A stretch of 34,116 bases of DNA, taken from contig JBJOKE010000027.1 of the NCBI GenBank assembly GCA_046046245.1, positions 1-34,116 on the forward strand, written 5' to 3'. This document shows, piece by piece, positions 6,833 to 14,556 of this stretch. The first letter of the stretch is position 1, and each line of letters starts with the position of its first letter. A program made the translations under genes and the position numbers. This stretch comes from UBA4615 sp046046245 (GTDB lineage: Bacteria > Pseudomonadota > Gammaproteobacteria > Burkholderiales > Burkholderiaceae_E). Under the pieces are notes generated by a model. The model was not told the origin of the DNA. It saw only the letters and a program-made list of their open reading frames with translations, and did not search any database.

Positions 6833-8808
6833 CGGCCGCCGTCCTCCCGCGGGACGGGGCACGCGGGTGCGTCCGACACCGGCTGGGGCGGCAGCGGCGC
6901 GGGCGCGAGGCCGGCGCGCCAGCGCTCGGCCATGCGCAGGTACAGCGCGTCGAGTTCACGCGCGGTCCGCGCGCTGTCGAACAGCGGCGCCGTCAGCCGA
7001 CCCTGGCCCAGCCGCACGCGGATCGACGCGATCCGCGCCGGGTCGGTCGCCAGCTCGCGTGCGAGTCGCTCGTAGGACGCGAGGTCGTCGACGGCGAGCT
7101 CGGGCAGGCCGACGGCGTGCACCAGGCTCGCCGCGACGCGTCCGACGAAGGCATTGCCGGTGCAGGTCAGCACCGGCACGCCCGCCCACAGCGCGTCGCT
7201 CGCGGTGGTGTGCGCGTTGATCGGCAGGGTGTCCAGGAACAGGTCCGCGTGGGTCAGTCGAGCGAGGTGCTCGACGGGCTTGGCCACCGGCGCGAACACC
7301 AGGCGCGCCGGGTCGACACCGCGCGCCCGCGCCTCGCGCTGCAGGTTCTCCTCGGCCTGCGCGTTCGATGCGAGCAGCCACAGCACGCTGCCCGGCACGT
7401 CGGCCAGCAGCCGGCACCAGATGTCGAAGGTCTCGGGTCGGAACTTGTAGGTGTGGTTGAAGCAGCAGAAGACGAAGCCGTCCTCCGGCAGCCCGCAGGC
7501 GGCTCGGCCCGGCGGCGTGCCGACCTCGCGCGCCCGGTCGTTCGGCTGGTAGCTGTCCGGCAGCCACGCGAGCGACTCGCTGAAGCCGTCGGCCATCGAG
7601 GGCGGACAGACCACCGAATCGACGATCGCATAGTCGACGAAGGGCGCGGCCATCGTGCCTGGAAACCCCAGCCAGGCCACCTGGATGGGTGCCGGCCGCA
7701 TCGCCATGACCTCGGTGCGGGCGTGCAGCGTGTAGCCCTTCAGATCGACGAGGATCTCGACGCCGTCGTCTCGGATGCGCTGCGCGGTCTCGCGGTCGCT
7801 GAGCCCGCTGACATCGACGAATGCGTCGCCGGCCGCGAGCAGTCGGCGGCGCATCGCGGAGCCGTCGTCGGCGCCGTACGAGTAGAGACGGACCTCCACG
7901 CGCGAGCGGTCGTGCAGCTCGAGCACCTGCGCGATCAGCAGCGCCGTCGCATGGGTCTGGAAGTCGTTCGACAGGTAGCCGACGCGCACCCGCGCAGGCG
8001 CCGTGCGGGGCGGCGCGACCGCGAGCAGCGGCTCGGTGGCGGCATAGCGGCCCTGCGCGTGCTCGGCGAACAGGCGCCTCTGGGTGGCCGCGTCGGCACC
8101 GAACGACAGGAACATGAACGGGTTCAGGTCGTACGGCCCCGGCTGGGCGACCCGCTCGGCGAGCGCCGCGAGGTCGGCGTCGAGGCGGCTCCAGTCGCAG
8201 GCGTGCAGCGAGTGGTGGACGATCCCCGCGAGCCCGGCCGGCCAGCCGGGCTTCAGTGCCACCGCCGTCCGCAGGCTCTCGACCGCCTCGGCGTGCAGCT
8301 TGAGCCGGTCGAAGACGTTGCACAGCACGATGTAGGCTTCGAACAGGTCCGGCTTCAGCGACAGCGCCTGCATCAGCGCGCCGACCGCCGCCACGTGGCG
8401 ATGGGTCCGCTCGAGCGCGACGCCGTAGTCGAGCCACGATTCGTGGCCCGCCCCCGGGCGGCGCGCGACGTCCTCCGCATCGGCGAGCAGATCCTCGTAG
8501 CGGTGCCGCGCCATCCGCGCGGCGACGCGGATCTGCTTCGCCAGCACGAACTGCGGATCGGCCTGCAGCGCACCGTCGCAGGCCTCGACCGCGCCGGGCA
8601 GGTCGCCGAGCTTGCGGCGCGCCTGAGCGAGGTTGACCCAGTACAGGGGCTCCCCGGGGGCGATACGGACGGCCCGCGCGTGCGCCTTCTCGGCCTCCTT
8701 CCAGCGCGCCGCCTTCGCGTGCTCGACGCCCGAGCGCCAGTGACGCTCGGCCTCGGGCCGGAGCGCGGCGGGCGGCGCGGGACGGAACGGCGCGAACGGA
8801 ACGGACAT
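6829..8808 (-). CDS. TPR-containing GT41 (SPINDLY/OGT-like) glycosyltransferase
   Basis: This is a predicted 659-residue cytoplasmic protein. Residues ~20-210 are tetratricopeptide repeats (for example WKEAEKAHARAVRIAPGEPL, AVESLRTAVALKPGWP). Residues ~270-640 are the bacterial O-GlcNAc-transferase-like catalytic region. It shows RVGYLSNDFQTHA (His286 in the conserved DF-x2-H context), GYTLHARTEVMAMRPAPIQV followed by WLGFPGTM, FCCFNHTYKFRPETF (Lys of the nucleotide-sugar site) and DTLPINAHTTASDALWAGVP (sugar-nucleotide binding). The family transfers a sugar from a UDP- or GDP-sugar to protein Ser/Thr; in bacteria, flagellins and adhesins are known acceptors. Start: ATG at 8808, where the TPR-type helices begin; the ribosome site is weak. 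It was followed by an epimerase-like gene, now decayed, and faces a PilZ gene across a 213-bp divergent gap. Acceptor and donor are unknown. Confidence 0.9.
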   Translation of the reverse strand: MSVPFAPFRPAPPAALRPEAERHWRSGVEHAKAARWKEAEKAHARAVRIAPGEPLYWVNLAQARRKLGDLPGAVEACDGALQADPQFVLAKQIRVAARMARHRYEDLLADAEDVARRPGAGHESWLDYGVALERTHRHVAAVGALMQALSLKPDLFEAYIVLCNVFDRLKLHAEAVESLRTAVALKPGWPAGLAGIVHHSLHACDWSRLDADLAALAERVAQPGPYDLNPFMFLSFGADAATQRRLFAEHAQGRYAATEPLLAVAPPRTAPARVRVGYLSNDFQTHATALLIAQVLELHDRSRVEVRLYSYGADDGSAMRRRLLAAGDAFVDVSGLSDRETAQRIRDDGVEILVDLKGYTLHARTEVMAMRPAPIQVAWLGFPGTMAAPFVDYAIVDSVVCPPSMADGFSESLAWLPDSYQPNDRAREVGTPPGRAACGLPEDGFVFCCFNHTYKFRPETFDIWCRLLADVPGSVLWLLASNAQAEENLQREARARGVDPARLVFAPVAKPVEHLARLTHADLFLDTLPINAHTTASDALWAGVPVLTCTGNAFVGRVAASLVHAVGLPELAVDDLASYERLARELATDPARIASIRVRLGQGRLTAPLFDSARTARELDALYLRMAERWRAGLAPAPLPPQPVSDAPACPVPREDGGR

Positions 8809-9021
8809 GGGGACGCCGGGTCGGGATGGGAGTCGTGCGATGGTGGCGCCGCGGCGCCCCGGGCAAGGCGGGGAAAAGCGGCCGTTCATCGGCGCAGTTC
8901 GGCCGCGCCGAGCCGGTCTGCGGCGCCCGCGCGACGCATGCCGAGGACCGGACGAAACCACCCGCCGCGCGGCTTCGCGACGACGCCGGGACGCGCGGAC
9001 ACCGTGGCAAGATCCGAGCTC

Positions 9022-9732
9022 ATGGATGCACACGACTACGACCGTATCCGCGTCGAGGACGGCGCGGAGGTGCTCGAACTCCTGCGCCGATCGGCGGGCT
9101 CGCGGGCCCTCTGGTCCGTCCGCGCCTCGGGCCGGCCCGAGACCTATCTGACGCCGCTGCGCGAACTCTCCGATGACGGCGCGCCGGTGCTCGATCCGCC
9201 GCGCGCACCGGTGATCGAGCGCGCGCTCGTGCCCGGCAGCGTGGCCGCGATCGACCTGCGGCTGCCGGAGTGCCGCGTGAGCTTCGAGTCGCGCGTCTCG
9301 CGGATCGGCCCGGCCGGCGGCAGGCCGGTGCTGCGCCTCGAGCGGCCGGCCAGCGTGCTGCGCGTCCAGAAGCGCGAGGCCTTCCGCGTCCAGCTGCCGC
9401 CGTCGCTCGACCTGCGGCTCACGCTCGACGCATCCGACGCCGCGCTCGTCGCGCTGCCGCTGCACGACCTGTCGATCCATGGCGCAGCGGTGATTGCGAT
9501 CGGCGCGCGCGACCGGTTCTGGGTCGGGCGCGTCTTCGAGGTGGCGTCGCTGTCGCTGCCCGATGGCACCGACTGGGCGCTGTCGGCGCGCGTCGTCCAC
9601 GCGGGGGTCATCCGTCGCGTCGCGTCTGCCGGAGAGCTGCGCGTCGGCCTGCAGTTCGTGAACGCGCCCGAAGGCCTCGAGTCGGCCATCGCCGGCATCG
9701 TCGCACGCATCGCGCGCGGCCTCGCGACCTGA
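9022..9732 (+). CDS. ycgR: YcgR-type PilZ protein (c-di-GMP-binding flagellar brake)
   Basis: This is a predicted 236-residue soluble protein with the two-part YcgR layout. An N-terminal split-barrel (YcgR/PilZN) domain occupies ~5-110 and a PilZ domain ~115-230. The c-di-GMP-binding signature is complete: RxxxR at Arg118/Arg122 (KREAFRV) and DxSxxG at Asp149-Gly154 (DLSIHG). In enterobacteria YcgR binds the flagellar motor when c-di-GMP is high and slows swimming. The start at ATG 9022 gives an N-terminus of family length; longer in-frame readings are antisense to the glycosyltransferase. No flagellar genes lie nearby, so a role in motility is family knowledge, not context. Other PilZ outputs are possible. 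Confidence 0.87.
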   Translation: MDAHDYDRIRVEDGAEVLELLRRSAGSRALWSVRASGRPETYLTPLRELSDDGAPVLDPPRAPVIERALVPGSVAAIDLRLPECRVSFESRVSRIGPAGGRPVLRLERPASVLRVQKREAFRVQLPPSLDLRLTLDASDAALVALPLHDLSIHGAAVIAIGARDRFWVGRVFEVASLSLPDGTDWALSARVVHAGVIRRVASAGELRVGLQFVNAPEGLESAIAGIVARIARGLAT

Positions 9733-9801
9733 GCGGCGCCCGCCCGCCCGGACGGGGCAGGGCGACGTGCGTTCCCGCGCGGGCCCGTCGATTCCGGCGG
9801 G

Positions 9802-9807
9802 TATACT
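9802..9807 (+). promoter_or_regulatory. putative -10 box of the yqjD-yqjE-yqjK-like operon
   Basis: TATACT (5 of 6 to consensus) lies 38 bases before the ATG at 9846 and stands out in the GC-rich background. No clear -35 is seen, as is common in this kind of genome; an alternative sigma factor is possible. Confidence 0.4.
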
Positions 9808-9845
9808 CGTGGCGAATCCTCCCCCCTCTCGTGAAGGAGCCGCCG

Positions 9846-10157
9846 ATGAGCACGCCCACCGAGTCCACCCGCGCCAAGATCGCCGACGAATTCGCCACGG
9901 CGATGTCCGAAGCCCAGGACATCCTGCAGCGCGCCGCTGCCGAGACCGGCGACAAGGCCCGTGACCTGCGCTCGCAGGTCGAGACGAAGCTGCTGCACGC
10001 GAAGCTGCGGCTGCAGGAACTCGAGGGCGAGGCGGTCGACCGCGCCAAGAACGCCGCCCGCGCCACCGACGACTACGTGCACGACCACCCGTGGCAGGCC
10101 GTCGGCGTCGCCGCGGTGATCGGCTTCGTCATCGGCCTGCTGATGAACCGCCGCTGA
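9846..10157 (+). CDS. DUF883 (ElaB/YqjD/CsbD-like) membrane-anchored protein
   Basis: This is a predicted 103-residue protein. A charged, Ala-rich helical N-terminal part (residues 1-78, including DEFATAMSEAQDILQ and DKARDLRSQVETKL) is followed by a C-terminal transmembrane helix (WQAVGVAAVIGFVIGLLMNRR region) ending at RR, the hallmark of DUF883 proteins. E. coli YqjD and ElaB are inner-membrane tail-anchored, stationary-phase proteins reported to associate with ribosomes. A strong AAGGAG sits 7 bases before the ATG. First gene of a three-gene operon with the DUF1469 and YqjK-like genes, the same order as E. coli yqjD-yqjE-yqjK. The family call is firm; the exact role here is unknown. Confidence 0.9.
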   Translation: MSTPTESTRAKIADEFATAMSEAQDILQRAAAETGDKARDLRSQVETKLLHAKLRLQELEGEAVDRAKNAARATDDYVHDHPWQAVGVAAVIGFVIGLLMNRR

Positions 10158-10164
10158 GCGCGGC

Positions 10165-10629
10165 ATGCGCGACGCCGAACCGCCCGCCGGGACTCCGGAT
10201 CCGGCGGCCGCCGCAGGGCGCGGTCCGTCACCGGACGACGCACCGTCTCCGGCCGGGCTGCGCGACCTGCTCGGCCGACTCGCCGCTTCGCTCGCCAGCG
10301 CCGTCGACACGCGCGTGCAACTCGCGGCCCTGGAGTTCGCGGAGGAGCGCGATCGCGCACGGGACCGGCTGGTGCTCGTGCTGGTCGCGGCGATCGCCGC
10401 GGGCTTCGCGCTGCTCGCACTGAACGCGCTGGTCGTCGCCGTGCTGTGGGACCGCCTGGGCTGGGTCAGCCTGGCGCTGCTGGTGGCGCTGTGGACGGCG
10501 GTGGCGGCGGTCGCCGTGGCGCGGCTGTCGCAGGCCTCGCGCCGGGAGCAGCGGCCGTTCTCGGCGACGCTCGCGGAGTTCGAGCGCGATCGCGACTGGC
10601 TGGTCGAGCGATTCGGGAGGAAGCGATGA
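10165..10629 (+). CDS. yqjE: phage-holin-family / YqjE-like (DUF1469) membrane protein
   Basis: This is a predicted 154-residue inner-membrane protein. A Pro-rich N-terminal tail (1-30) precedes an amphipathic helix, then two hydrophobic helices (about LVLVLVAAIAAGFALLALNA and VSLALLVALWTAVAAVAVA) and a basic cytoplasmic tail ending RDWLVERFGRKR. This is the layout of the holin-superfamily 3-6 (DUF1469/YqjE) proteins, which despite the name are usually chromosomal and not lytic. It starts 7 bases after the DUF883 stop, and its stop overlaps the next start by 4 bases (ATGA), so the genes are co-translated. The function of the family is not established. Confidence 0.87.
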   Translation: MRDAEPPAGTPDPAAAAGRGPSPDDAPSPAGLRDLLGRLAASLASAVDTRVQLAALEFAEERDRARDRLVLVLVAAIAAGFALLALNALVVAVLWDRLGWVSLALLVALWTAVAAVAVARLSQASRREQRPFSATLAEFERDRDWLVERFGRKR

Positions 10630-10913
10630 GCCGCCGCGAGCGGGCGGAGCGCAAGGCCCTGCTGGTGTCGCGCTCCGAGCTCGAACGGATGCAGATGTCG
10701 CTGCTCGCCCACGAGATCCGCGATCGCGTCGCGCTGCCGACCCTCCCGCGGAGCCGCGGCTCGGGGCGGACCGGCCGGCTCGCGGCGGCGGTCGTCGCGG
10801 TGGGGCTGCCCATGCTCGGCCGCCAGCGCCTCGCGCGCTGGCTGCGGTTCGGCTCGCTCGGCCTGACCGCCTGGCGCATCGCGCGGCAGTGGCACGGACC
10901 GGGCGGCCGCTGA
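10626..10913 (+). CDS. YqjK-like small protein
   Basis: This is a predicted 95-residue protein. The very basic N-terminus (MSRRERAERKALLVSRSELE) resembles YqjK-like proteins. A hydrophobic stretch (RLAAAVVAVGLPMLG) could be a single membrane segment, and the C-terminus ends in an Arg/Trp-rich helix (LRFGSLGLTAWRIARQWHG). The ATGA overlap with the DUF1469 gene fixes the start. It is the third and last gene of the operon, with the convergent DUF2950 gene only 16 bases away. The function is unknown; position and the basic start are the main evidence for the family. Confidence 0.75.
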   Translation: MSRRERAERKALLVSRSELERMQMSLLAHEIRDRVALPTLPRSRGSGRTGRLAAAVVAVGLPMLGRQRLARWLRFGSLGLTAWRIARQWHGPGGR

Positions 10914-10929
10914 GACCGCCCGGCGCGCG

Positions 10930-11895
10930 TCAGTCCTCTCGCTGCCAGCCCGGACCGGGATCGAACCGGTCGATGCGCGCGGCAAGCGCCCTGGTGTGGG
11001 GTCCGAGGTCGCGGGACCAGATCCGGTTGTCGTGGTTGATCACGAAGGTCCGCACGCCGCTGCGGCCGTACGACGCAGGGACCGCGATACCGGCGAAGCC
11101 GCGCAGCAGCCGTCCGTCGATGCGGTAGTCCTGCGCGCCGCCGCGTGCGGCCGCGCCCTGCCCCGTCAGGATGCGGAAACGGTAGCCCCGCCACGGACGT
11201 CCGCCCTGGGCATCGAGCGCCGCCGCGCCGACGTCCGGGCCGAACGGAGACGCCGGCTCGCCGGCGGCCGATGGCCAGTAGAGCCCGTCGCGCCGCCCGG
11301 CGCGGCTCGCGATCCGCGTTGCGTACGCCGACACGCCATCACCGTCGCGGTCGACGCGGGCGTACTCGTTCTGCGCATCGACGTACGCGTGCAGCGCCGA
11401 CATCGCCGAGTACTCGTTGCGAGCGATCCGGCGCGCGTCCATCTCCTGCAGCCCGGCACGGGTGTCCCAGCGCCAGCGTCCGTCTGGCTCGCGGACCACC
11501 GGCAGCGGGTACGGCCAGCCGTTCTCGCCGAGCAGCAGCCGTGCGCGTCCGTCTCCCTGGGGCTGGACCGCGTGCCCCTTCGACCAGGTCGCGACGAACG
11601 CATCGCGGACATCGGCCATCGCCGCATCGTCGGGGATGGGGGCGACCCGCGCGGCGTCGCTGCCGAACAGCGGCCGCAGTTCGCGGCGGTCGCCGGAGAC
11701 GACCGCGTCGAAGAGCGCGTCCACGGCGGCCTGCGGCGATGCGAAGCTGCGCTGACCCGGCAGCGGTGCGGCCTGGGCCGGCGCAGCCGCCAGCCCGAGC
11801 GCCAGCGCCAGCGTGGCGACGCGCAGCCGGGTCGCCACGCGGGGGAGAGTCGGAGGAGTCATGGTCGGCTCGCGGTCGAGACGGTCAGCGGGCAT
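10930..11895 (-). CDS. DUF2950 family exported protein
   Basis: This is a predicted 321-residue periplasmic protein. A signal peptide (ATLALALGLAAAPAQA) follows a long basic n-region. The mature part has the DUF2950 pattern: RSFASPQAAVDALFDAVVSG, GENGWPYPLPVVREPDGRWR, then RIARNEYSAMSALHAYVDAQ, and a C-terminal RTFVINHDNRIWSRDLG. Start choice: the ATG at 11895 has GGGAGG eight bases upstream and overlaps the end of the DUF3300 gene by 11 bases; the next ATG at 11862 gives a tidier signal peptide but no comparable ribosome site. DUF2950 genes are commonly found beside DUF3300 genes; no biochemical role is established. It is the last of five consecutive genes for exported proteins. Confidence 0.87.
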   Translation of the reverse strand: MPADRLDREPTMTPPTLPRVATRLRVATLALALGLAAAPAQAAPLPGQRSFASPQAAVDALFDAVVSGDRRELRPLFGSDAARVAPIPDDAAMADVRDAFVATWSKGHAVQPQGDGRARLLLGENGWPYPLPVVREPDGRWRWDTRAGLQEMDARRIARNEYSAMSALHAYVDAQNEYARVDRDGDGVSAYATRIASRAGRRDGLYWPSAAGEPASPFGPDVGAAALDAQGGRPWRGYRFRILTGQGAAARGGAQDYRIDGRLLRGFAGIAVPASYGRSGVRTFVINHDNRIWSRDLGPHTRALAARIDRFDPGPGWQRED

Positions 11896-13267
11896 GGCGG
11901 GCACCTCCCGGAGCGGGGCGGGCGCCGGCGCCGGCGCCGGCCGGCGCGGGGCGGCCGGCGGGCGCGGGGCGCGGGGCGGGCGCGGGACGGCTGGCTGGCA
12001 TCGGGCGCGACTCGGGCCGCGGCTGCGGCGCCGGGCGGGCGGTGGGCTGCTGCGGCTGCGGCGCCGGCCGACCCGCGGGTACCCGGTCGATCGCGGGCTT
12101 GTCGCGGGTCGGACGGTCGATGCCCTCGAAGGCACCGCGATCCGGCGCCTGCGGTCGCGGCTCGGGACGGTCGACACCCGTGGCCGGACGCTGGAGGTCG
12201 GGCCGGCCGCCGCTGCCCGGGCGAGCCTCGGGCCGCGACGGATCGGGCCGCGAGACGTCCGGTCGGCCGGCGCGATCCGGCCGCTGGCCGACGTCCGGCC
12301 GCTGCGGCTCGGGGCGCCCCTGGGGCCGCTGCGGCTGCCAGTCGTTGCGGTCGCGCGTCGAGATGGCCTGCTTCTGCACGCGCTCCCGCGAGGCGCGGTC
12401 GTTGCGCGGCACGTCGCGCCGATGGCTTCGGTCGTAGTCCCAGCCGCCGTCGCGGCGGAAGTTCTGGACGTTGTTGACGTGGATGTTGTTGAAGTGGTTG
12501 ACGTTGATGTTGATGTCGTTGCGGCCCCAGTCGAAACCACCCCAGATCGCGTTGGTCACCGCGATGCCGATGCCGAAGGCGATGCCGCTCGCGAGCGCGG
12601 CGCCGACGTAGTAGCCGGGGGGCGGGGGCAGGTAGACCGGCGGATAGGCGGGGTACGCCCAGGCGCCGTACACCACCGTCGGGTTGTACGAAGGCACATA
12701 GACGACCTGGGGGTTCGGCGACTGGATCAGGATCGTGCGGTCCTGGGTCGACACCGTCAGCCGATCGTTCGACTGCAGCGAGCCCGCGAGCTGCGCCTTC
12801 GTGCGCAGCGCCTGGATCGCCGACATCACGTCGGCCCTCTGGTCGATGAACGCGTCGCCCACCGCCAAGGTCCAGTCGGGGTTGGCGTCCATCAGCTCGA
12901 GCACCGGCGGGAACGCGACGAGCGAACGGACCGACGCGTCCCAGGGCTGGTCGTCGACCGCACGGACCGCGGCGTCGCCCTTGTCCTTGAAGGTCGGATT
13001 GCGGCGCAGCCAGTCCGCGGCCAGGTGGACCTCGGCCGGATACGCGGCCGCGATCAGCACCTGTGCGAGCACCGCGTCGGGATAGAGGGCGATCGGTGCG
13101 AGCAGCTGCTCGAGCTCGGGGGGCGTGAAGGACGCCGACTGGGCCCGCGCCTCGCGCGGGGGCCAGGCGCCGCCGGCCACGGCGGCGCACAGCGCGCCGA
13201 GGCCGGCGAGCCGCCGCAGCGCGCCTCGCCGCGAGGGGCCGGAGCCGGCCGGGGGAGTGGACGACAT
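11885..13267 (-). CDS. DUF3300 family exported protein with Pro/Arg-rich tail
   Basis: This is a predicted 460-residue protein. A twin-arginine-containing N-terminus and signal peptide end near residue 42 (REARAQ). The DUF3300 core (~47-270) includes FTPPELEQLLAPIALYPDAV and LAQVLIAAAYPAEVHLAADW, then PNPQVVYVPSYNPTVVYGAW. A Pro/Tyr-rich patch, a Gly/Ala hydrophobic stretch and an Asn-rich segment (~245-265) follow. The last ~170 residues are low-complexity Pro/Arg/Gln/Asp repeats, probably disordered. An AGGAG precedes the ATG at 13267. The following DUF2950 gene begins inside its 3' end. The family is envelope-associated and uncharacterised. The long tail is at the variable end of the family and could bind cell-wall or anionic polymers (inference). 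Confidence 0.9.
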   Translation of the reverse strand: MSSTPPAGSGPSRRGALRRLAGLGALCAAVAGGAWPPREARAQSASFTPPELEQLLAPIALYPDAVLAQVLIAAAYPAEVHLAADWLRRNPTFKDKGDAAVRAVDDQPWDASVRSLVAFPPVLELMDANPDWTLAVGDAFIDQRADVMSAIQALRTKAQLAGSLQSNDRLTVSTQDRTILIQSPNPQVVYVPSYNPTVVYGAWAYPAYPPVYLPPPPGYYVGAALASGIAFGIGIAVTNAIWGGFDWGRNDININVNHFNNIHVNNVQNFRRDGGWDYDRSHRRDVPRNDRASRERVQKQAISTRDRNDWQPQRPQGRPEPQRPDVGQRPDRAGRPDVSRPDPSRPEARPGSGGRPDLQRPATGVDRPEPRPQAPDRGAFEGIDRPTRDKPAIDRVPAGRPAPQPQQPTARPAPQPRPESRPMPASRPAPAPRPAPAGRPAPAGAGAGARPAPGGARHAR

Positions 13268-13318
13268 CGCAGGTCTCCTGGAGTTCGCTTGGATCGTTCG
13301 GCGCGCGGACCGGTCCGG

Positions 13319-13609
13319 TCAGCGCGGCATCGGCCTGGGCATCGGCCTGGGCATCGGCGCGGGGAGTGGCCGGATCGGCACCGGCGGGACGGTACCCACC
13401 GGCGGCATGGCGACCGGACCGCCCCACCACGGGTCGACGGACCACGCGGAATAGCCGTAGCCGTACCCGGCACCCACGCCCATCCCCACGTCGACGCCCA
13501 GCGTCACGCTCCCGCCCGTGCAGCCGGCGAGCGCGAGGATCGCGCAGCCGGCCAGCGCGCGCAGTCGAACGCGGCCGGCCCGCGACGCCTCGTGTCGGTC
13601 CGCTCTCAT
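13319..13609 (-). CDS. small Gly/Tyr- and Pro-rich lipoprotein
   Basis: This is a predicted 96-residue lipoprotein. A basic n-region and hydrophobic core end in the lipobox LAGC, with the lipidated Cys at residue 30. The mature part starts TGGSVTLGVDVGMGVGAGYG, with repeated Gly/Tyr, followed by a Pro-rich stretch and a C-terminal PMPR repeat encoded by 12-bp tandem repeats. The start overlaps the VOC gene stop by 4 bases (ATGA), with GGGAGGG upstream. It is fourth from the end of nothing larger than this cluster: the DUF3300 gene follows after 51 bases. Family unknown. The low-complexity sequence suggests a structural or surface role, but this is a guess. Confidence 0.75.
   Translation of the reverse strand: MRADRHEASRAGRVRLRALAGCAILALAGCTGGSVTLGVDVGMGVGAGYGYGYSAWSVDPWWGGPVAMPPVGTVPPVPIRPLPAPMPRPMPRPMPR
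13327..13362. repeat. 12-bp tandem repeat (three copies) in the lipoprotein 3' end
   Basis: GCATCGGCCTGG occurs at 13327-13338 and 13339-13350, with a diverged third copy GCATCGGCGCGG at 13351-13362. In the minus-strand frame it encodes PMPR repeats, so copy-number change would keep the frame. Confidence 0.85.
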
Positions 13610-14556
13610 GGCGTTCCCTCCCCGTTCGGCTGCACGAGGCCGAAGGGCGCGCCGGTCGGATCCTCGACGATCGCGGTCCGGCCGCCGCGACGCTGCGCGG
13701 ACGGCTCGAGCAGCACACGGCCGCCCGCGGCCTGCACGGCGGCGAGCGACGGGCCCAGCGCGGCCACCCGAAGGTACGGCAGCCAGGCGCTCGAACGCAC
13801 GGCGTCCAGTCGTGCGACGACGCCCGCGCGGGGCTGCTCGCCGTGCGCGAGCAGCCACTCGTCGCGGTCGTCGCGGGTGGAGAGACGGCGCGCCACGTAG
13901 CCGCCGAGTCCGCGGTACCAGGCGGCCATCCGCGCGCCGTCGCGGGCCCAGAGTTCACGCCAGGCCCAGTCGCCGGCAATCGGCGCGGCGTCGGGCGGAT
14001 CGCCGTCGAGCGATCGGATCAGTCCGAAGGGCGCCCCCTCCGGATCGGCCACCAGCGCGACCCGCCCGCGGCCGAGCTGCAGCGTCGGCGCGACCAGGCG
14101 GGCACCGCCGTCGGCCACCACGCGGTCGATCGCCGCATCGACGTCGGCGACCGACAGCAGCCCGATCCACCGTGACGCGGGGCGGCGACCGTCGCGGCCG
14201 TCGGCGATCCGCAGCAGCCCCGCGACCGGGCGGCCGTCGAGGCGCGCGAGCCGGTAGGCGCGCTCGCCGCCGCCGCGTCGGACGATCGACCATCCGAACA
14301 CCGTCGAATAGAAGGCGGCGGCCCGGTCCGGATCGACGCTCAGCAGCTCGTGCCAGACCCACTTGCCCGGCATCGACTCCCCCGGCGAGGCCACGATCGC
14401 AGGCCAGCCGTCGGGCGCCTGTGCGAACGCCGGACGCGCTGCGCCGAGCGGCGCCGCGGCCAGCGCGGACAATGCGGCGAGCGCGCGCCGACGTCCGACC
14501 GCTCGGCCTCGGGCGGGCGGGACGGAGGCGGCCCGATCGCCGCGCGGGACGTTCAC
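13606..14556 (-). CDS. exported two-domain VOC (glyoxalase/bleomycin-resistance-like) protein
   Basis: This is a predicted 316-residue protein with an unusual export signal. An Arg-rich start (GRRRALAALSALAAAPLGAA) resembling a Tat signal has its cleavage after AFA-Q near residue 46. Two vicinal-oxygen-chelate modules follow: ~65-175 (KWVWHELLSVDPDRAAAFYS, GWSIVR, GLLSVADVDAAIDRVVADGG, VALVADPEGAPFGLI) and ~190-310 (WAWRELWARDGARMAAWYRG, then TAIVEDPTGAPFGLV). VOC proteins bind a metal and small substrates, but substrates cannot be told from sequence. Start: the GTG at 14556 with GGGAG upstream; it overlaps the preceding stop as GTGA. Most VOC proteins are cytoplasmic, so export is the odd point. 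Second gene of a five-gene exported cluster. Confidence 0.83.
   Translation of the reverse strand: MNVPRGDRAASVPPARGRAVGRRRALAALSALAAAPLGAARPAFAQAPDGWPAIVASPGESMPGKWVWHELLSVDPDRAAAFYSTVFGWSIVRRGGGERAYRLARLDGRPVAGLLRIADGRDGRRPASRWIGLLSVADVDAAIDRVVADGGARLVAPTLQLGRGRVALVADPEGAPFGLIRSLDGDPPDAAPIAGDWAWRELWARDGARMAAWYRGLGGYVARRLSTRDDRDEWLLAHGEQPRAGVVARLDAVRSSAWLPYLRVAALGPSLAAVQAAGGRVLLEPSAQRRGGRTAIVEDPTGAPFGLVQPNGEGTP

Noticed and set aside
6274..9021. Plus-strand open extension upstream of the PilZ gene
   Set aside because: Antisense to the TPR/GT41 transferase; the true PilZ protein begins at 9022 where family similarity starts.
9770..9785. CCCGCGCGGG palindrome as an operator
   Set aside because: Short GC-only palindromes are expected by chance in DNA of this composition; nothing else supports a site.
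10165..10629. Phage holin as a sign of a prophage
   Set aside because: The family name is misleading: the gene sits in a yqjD-yqjE-yqjK-like chromosomal operon, and no other phage gene is nearby.
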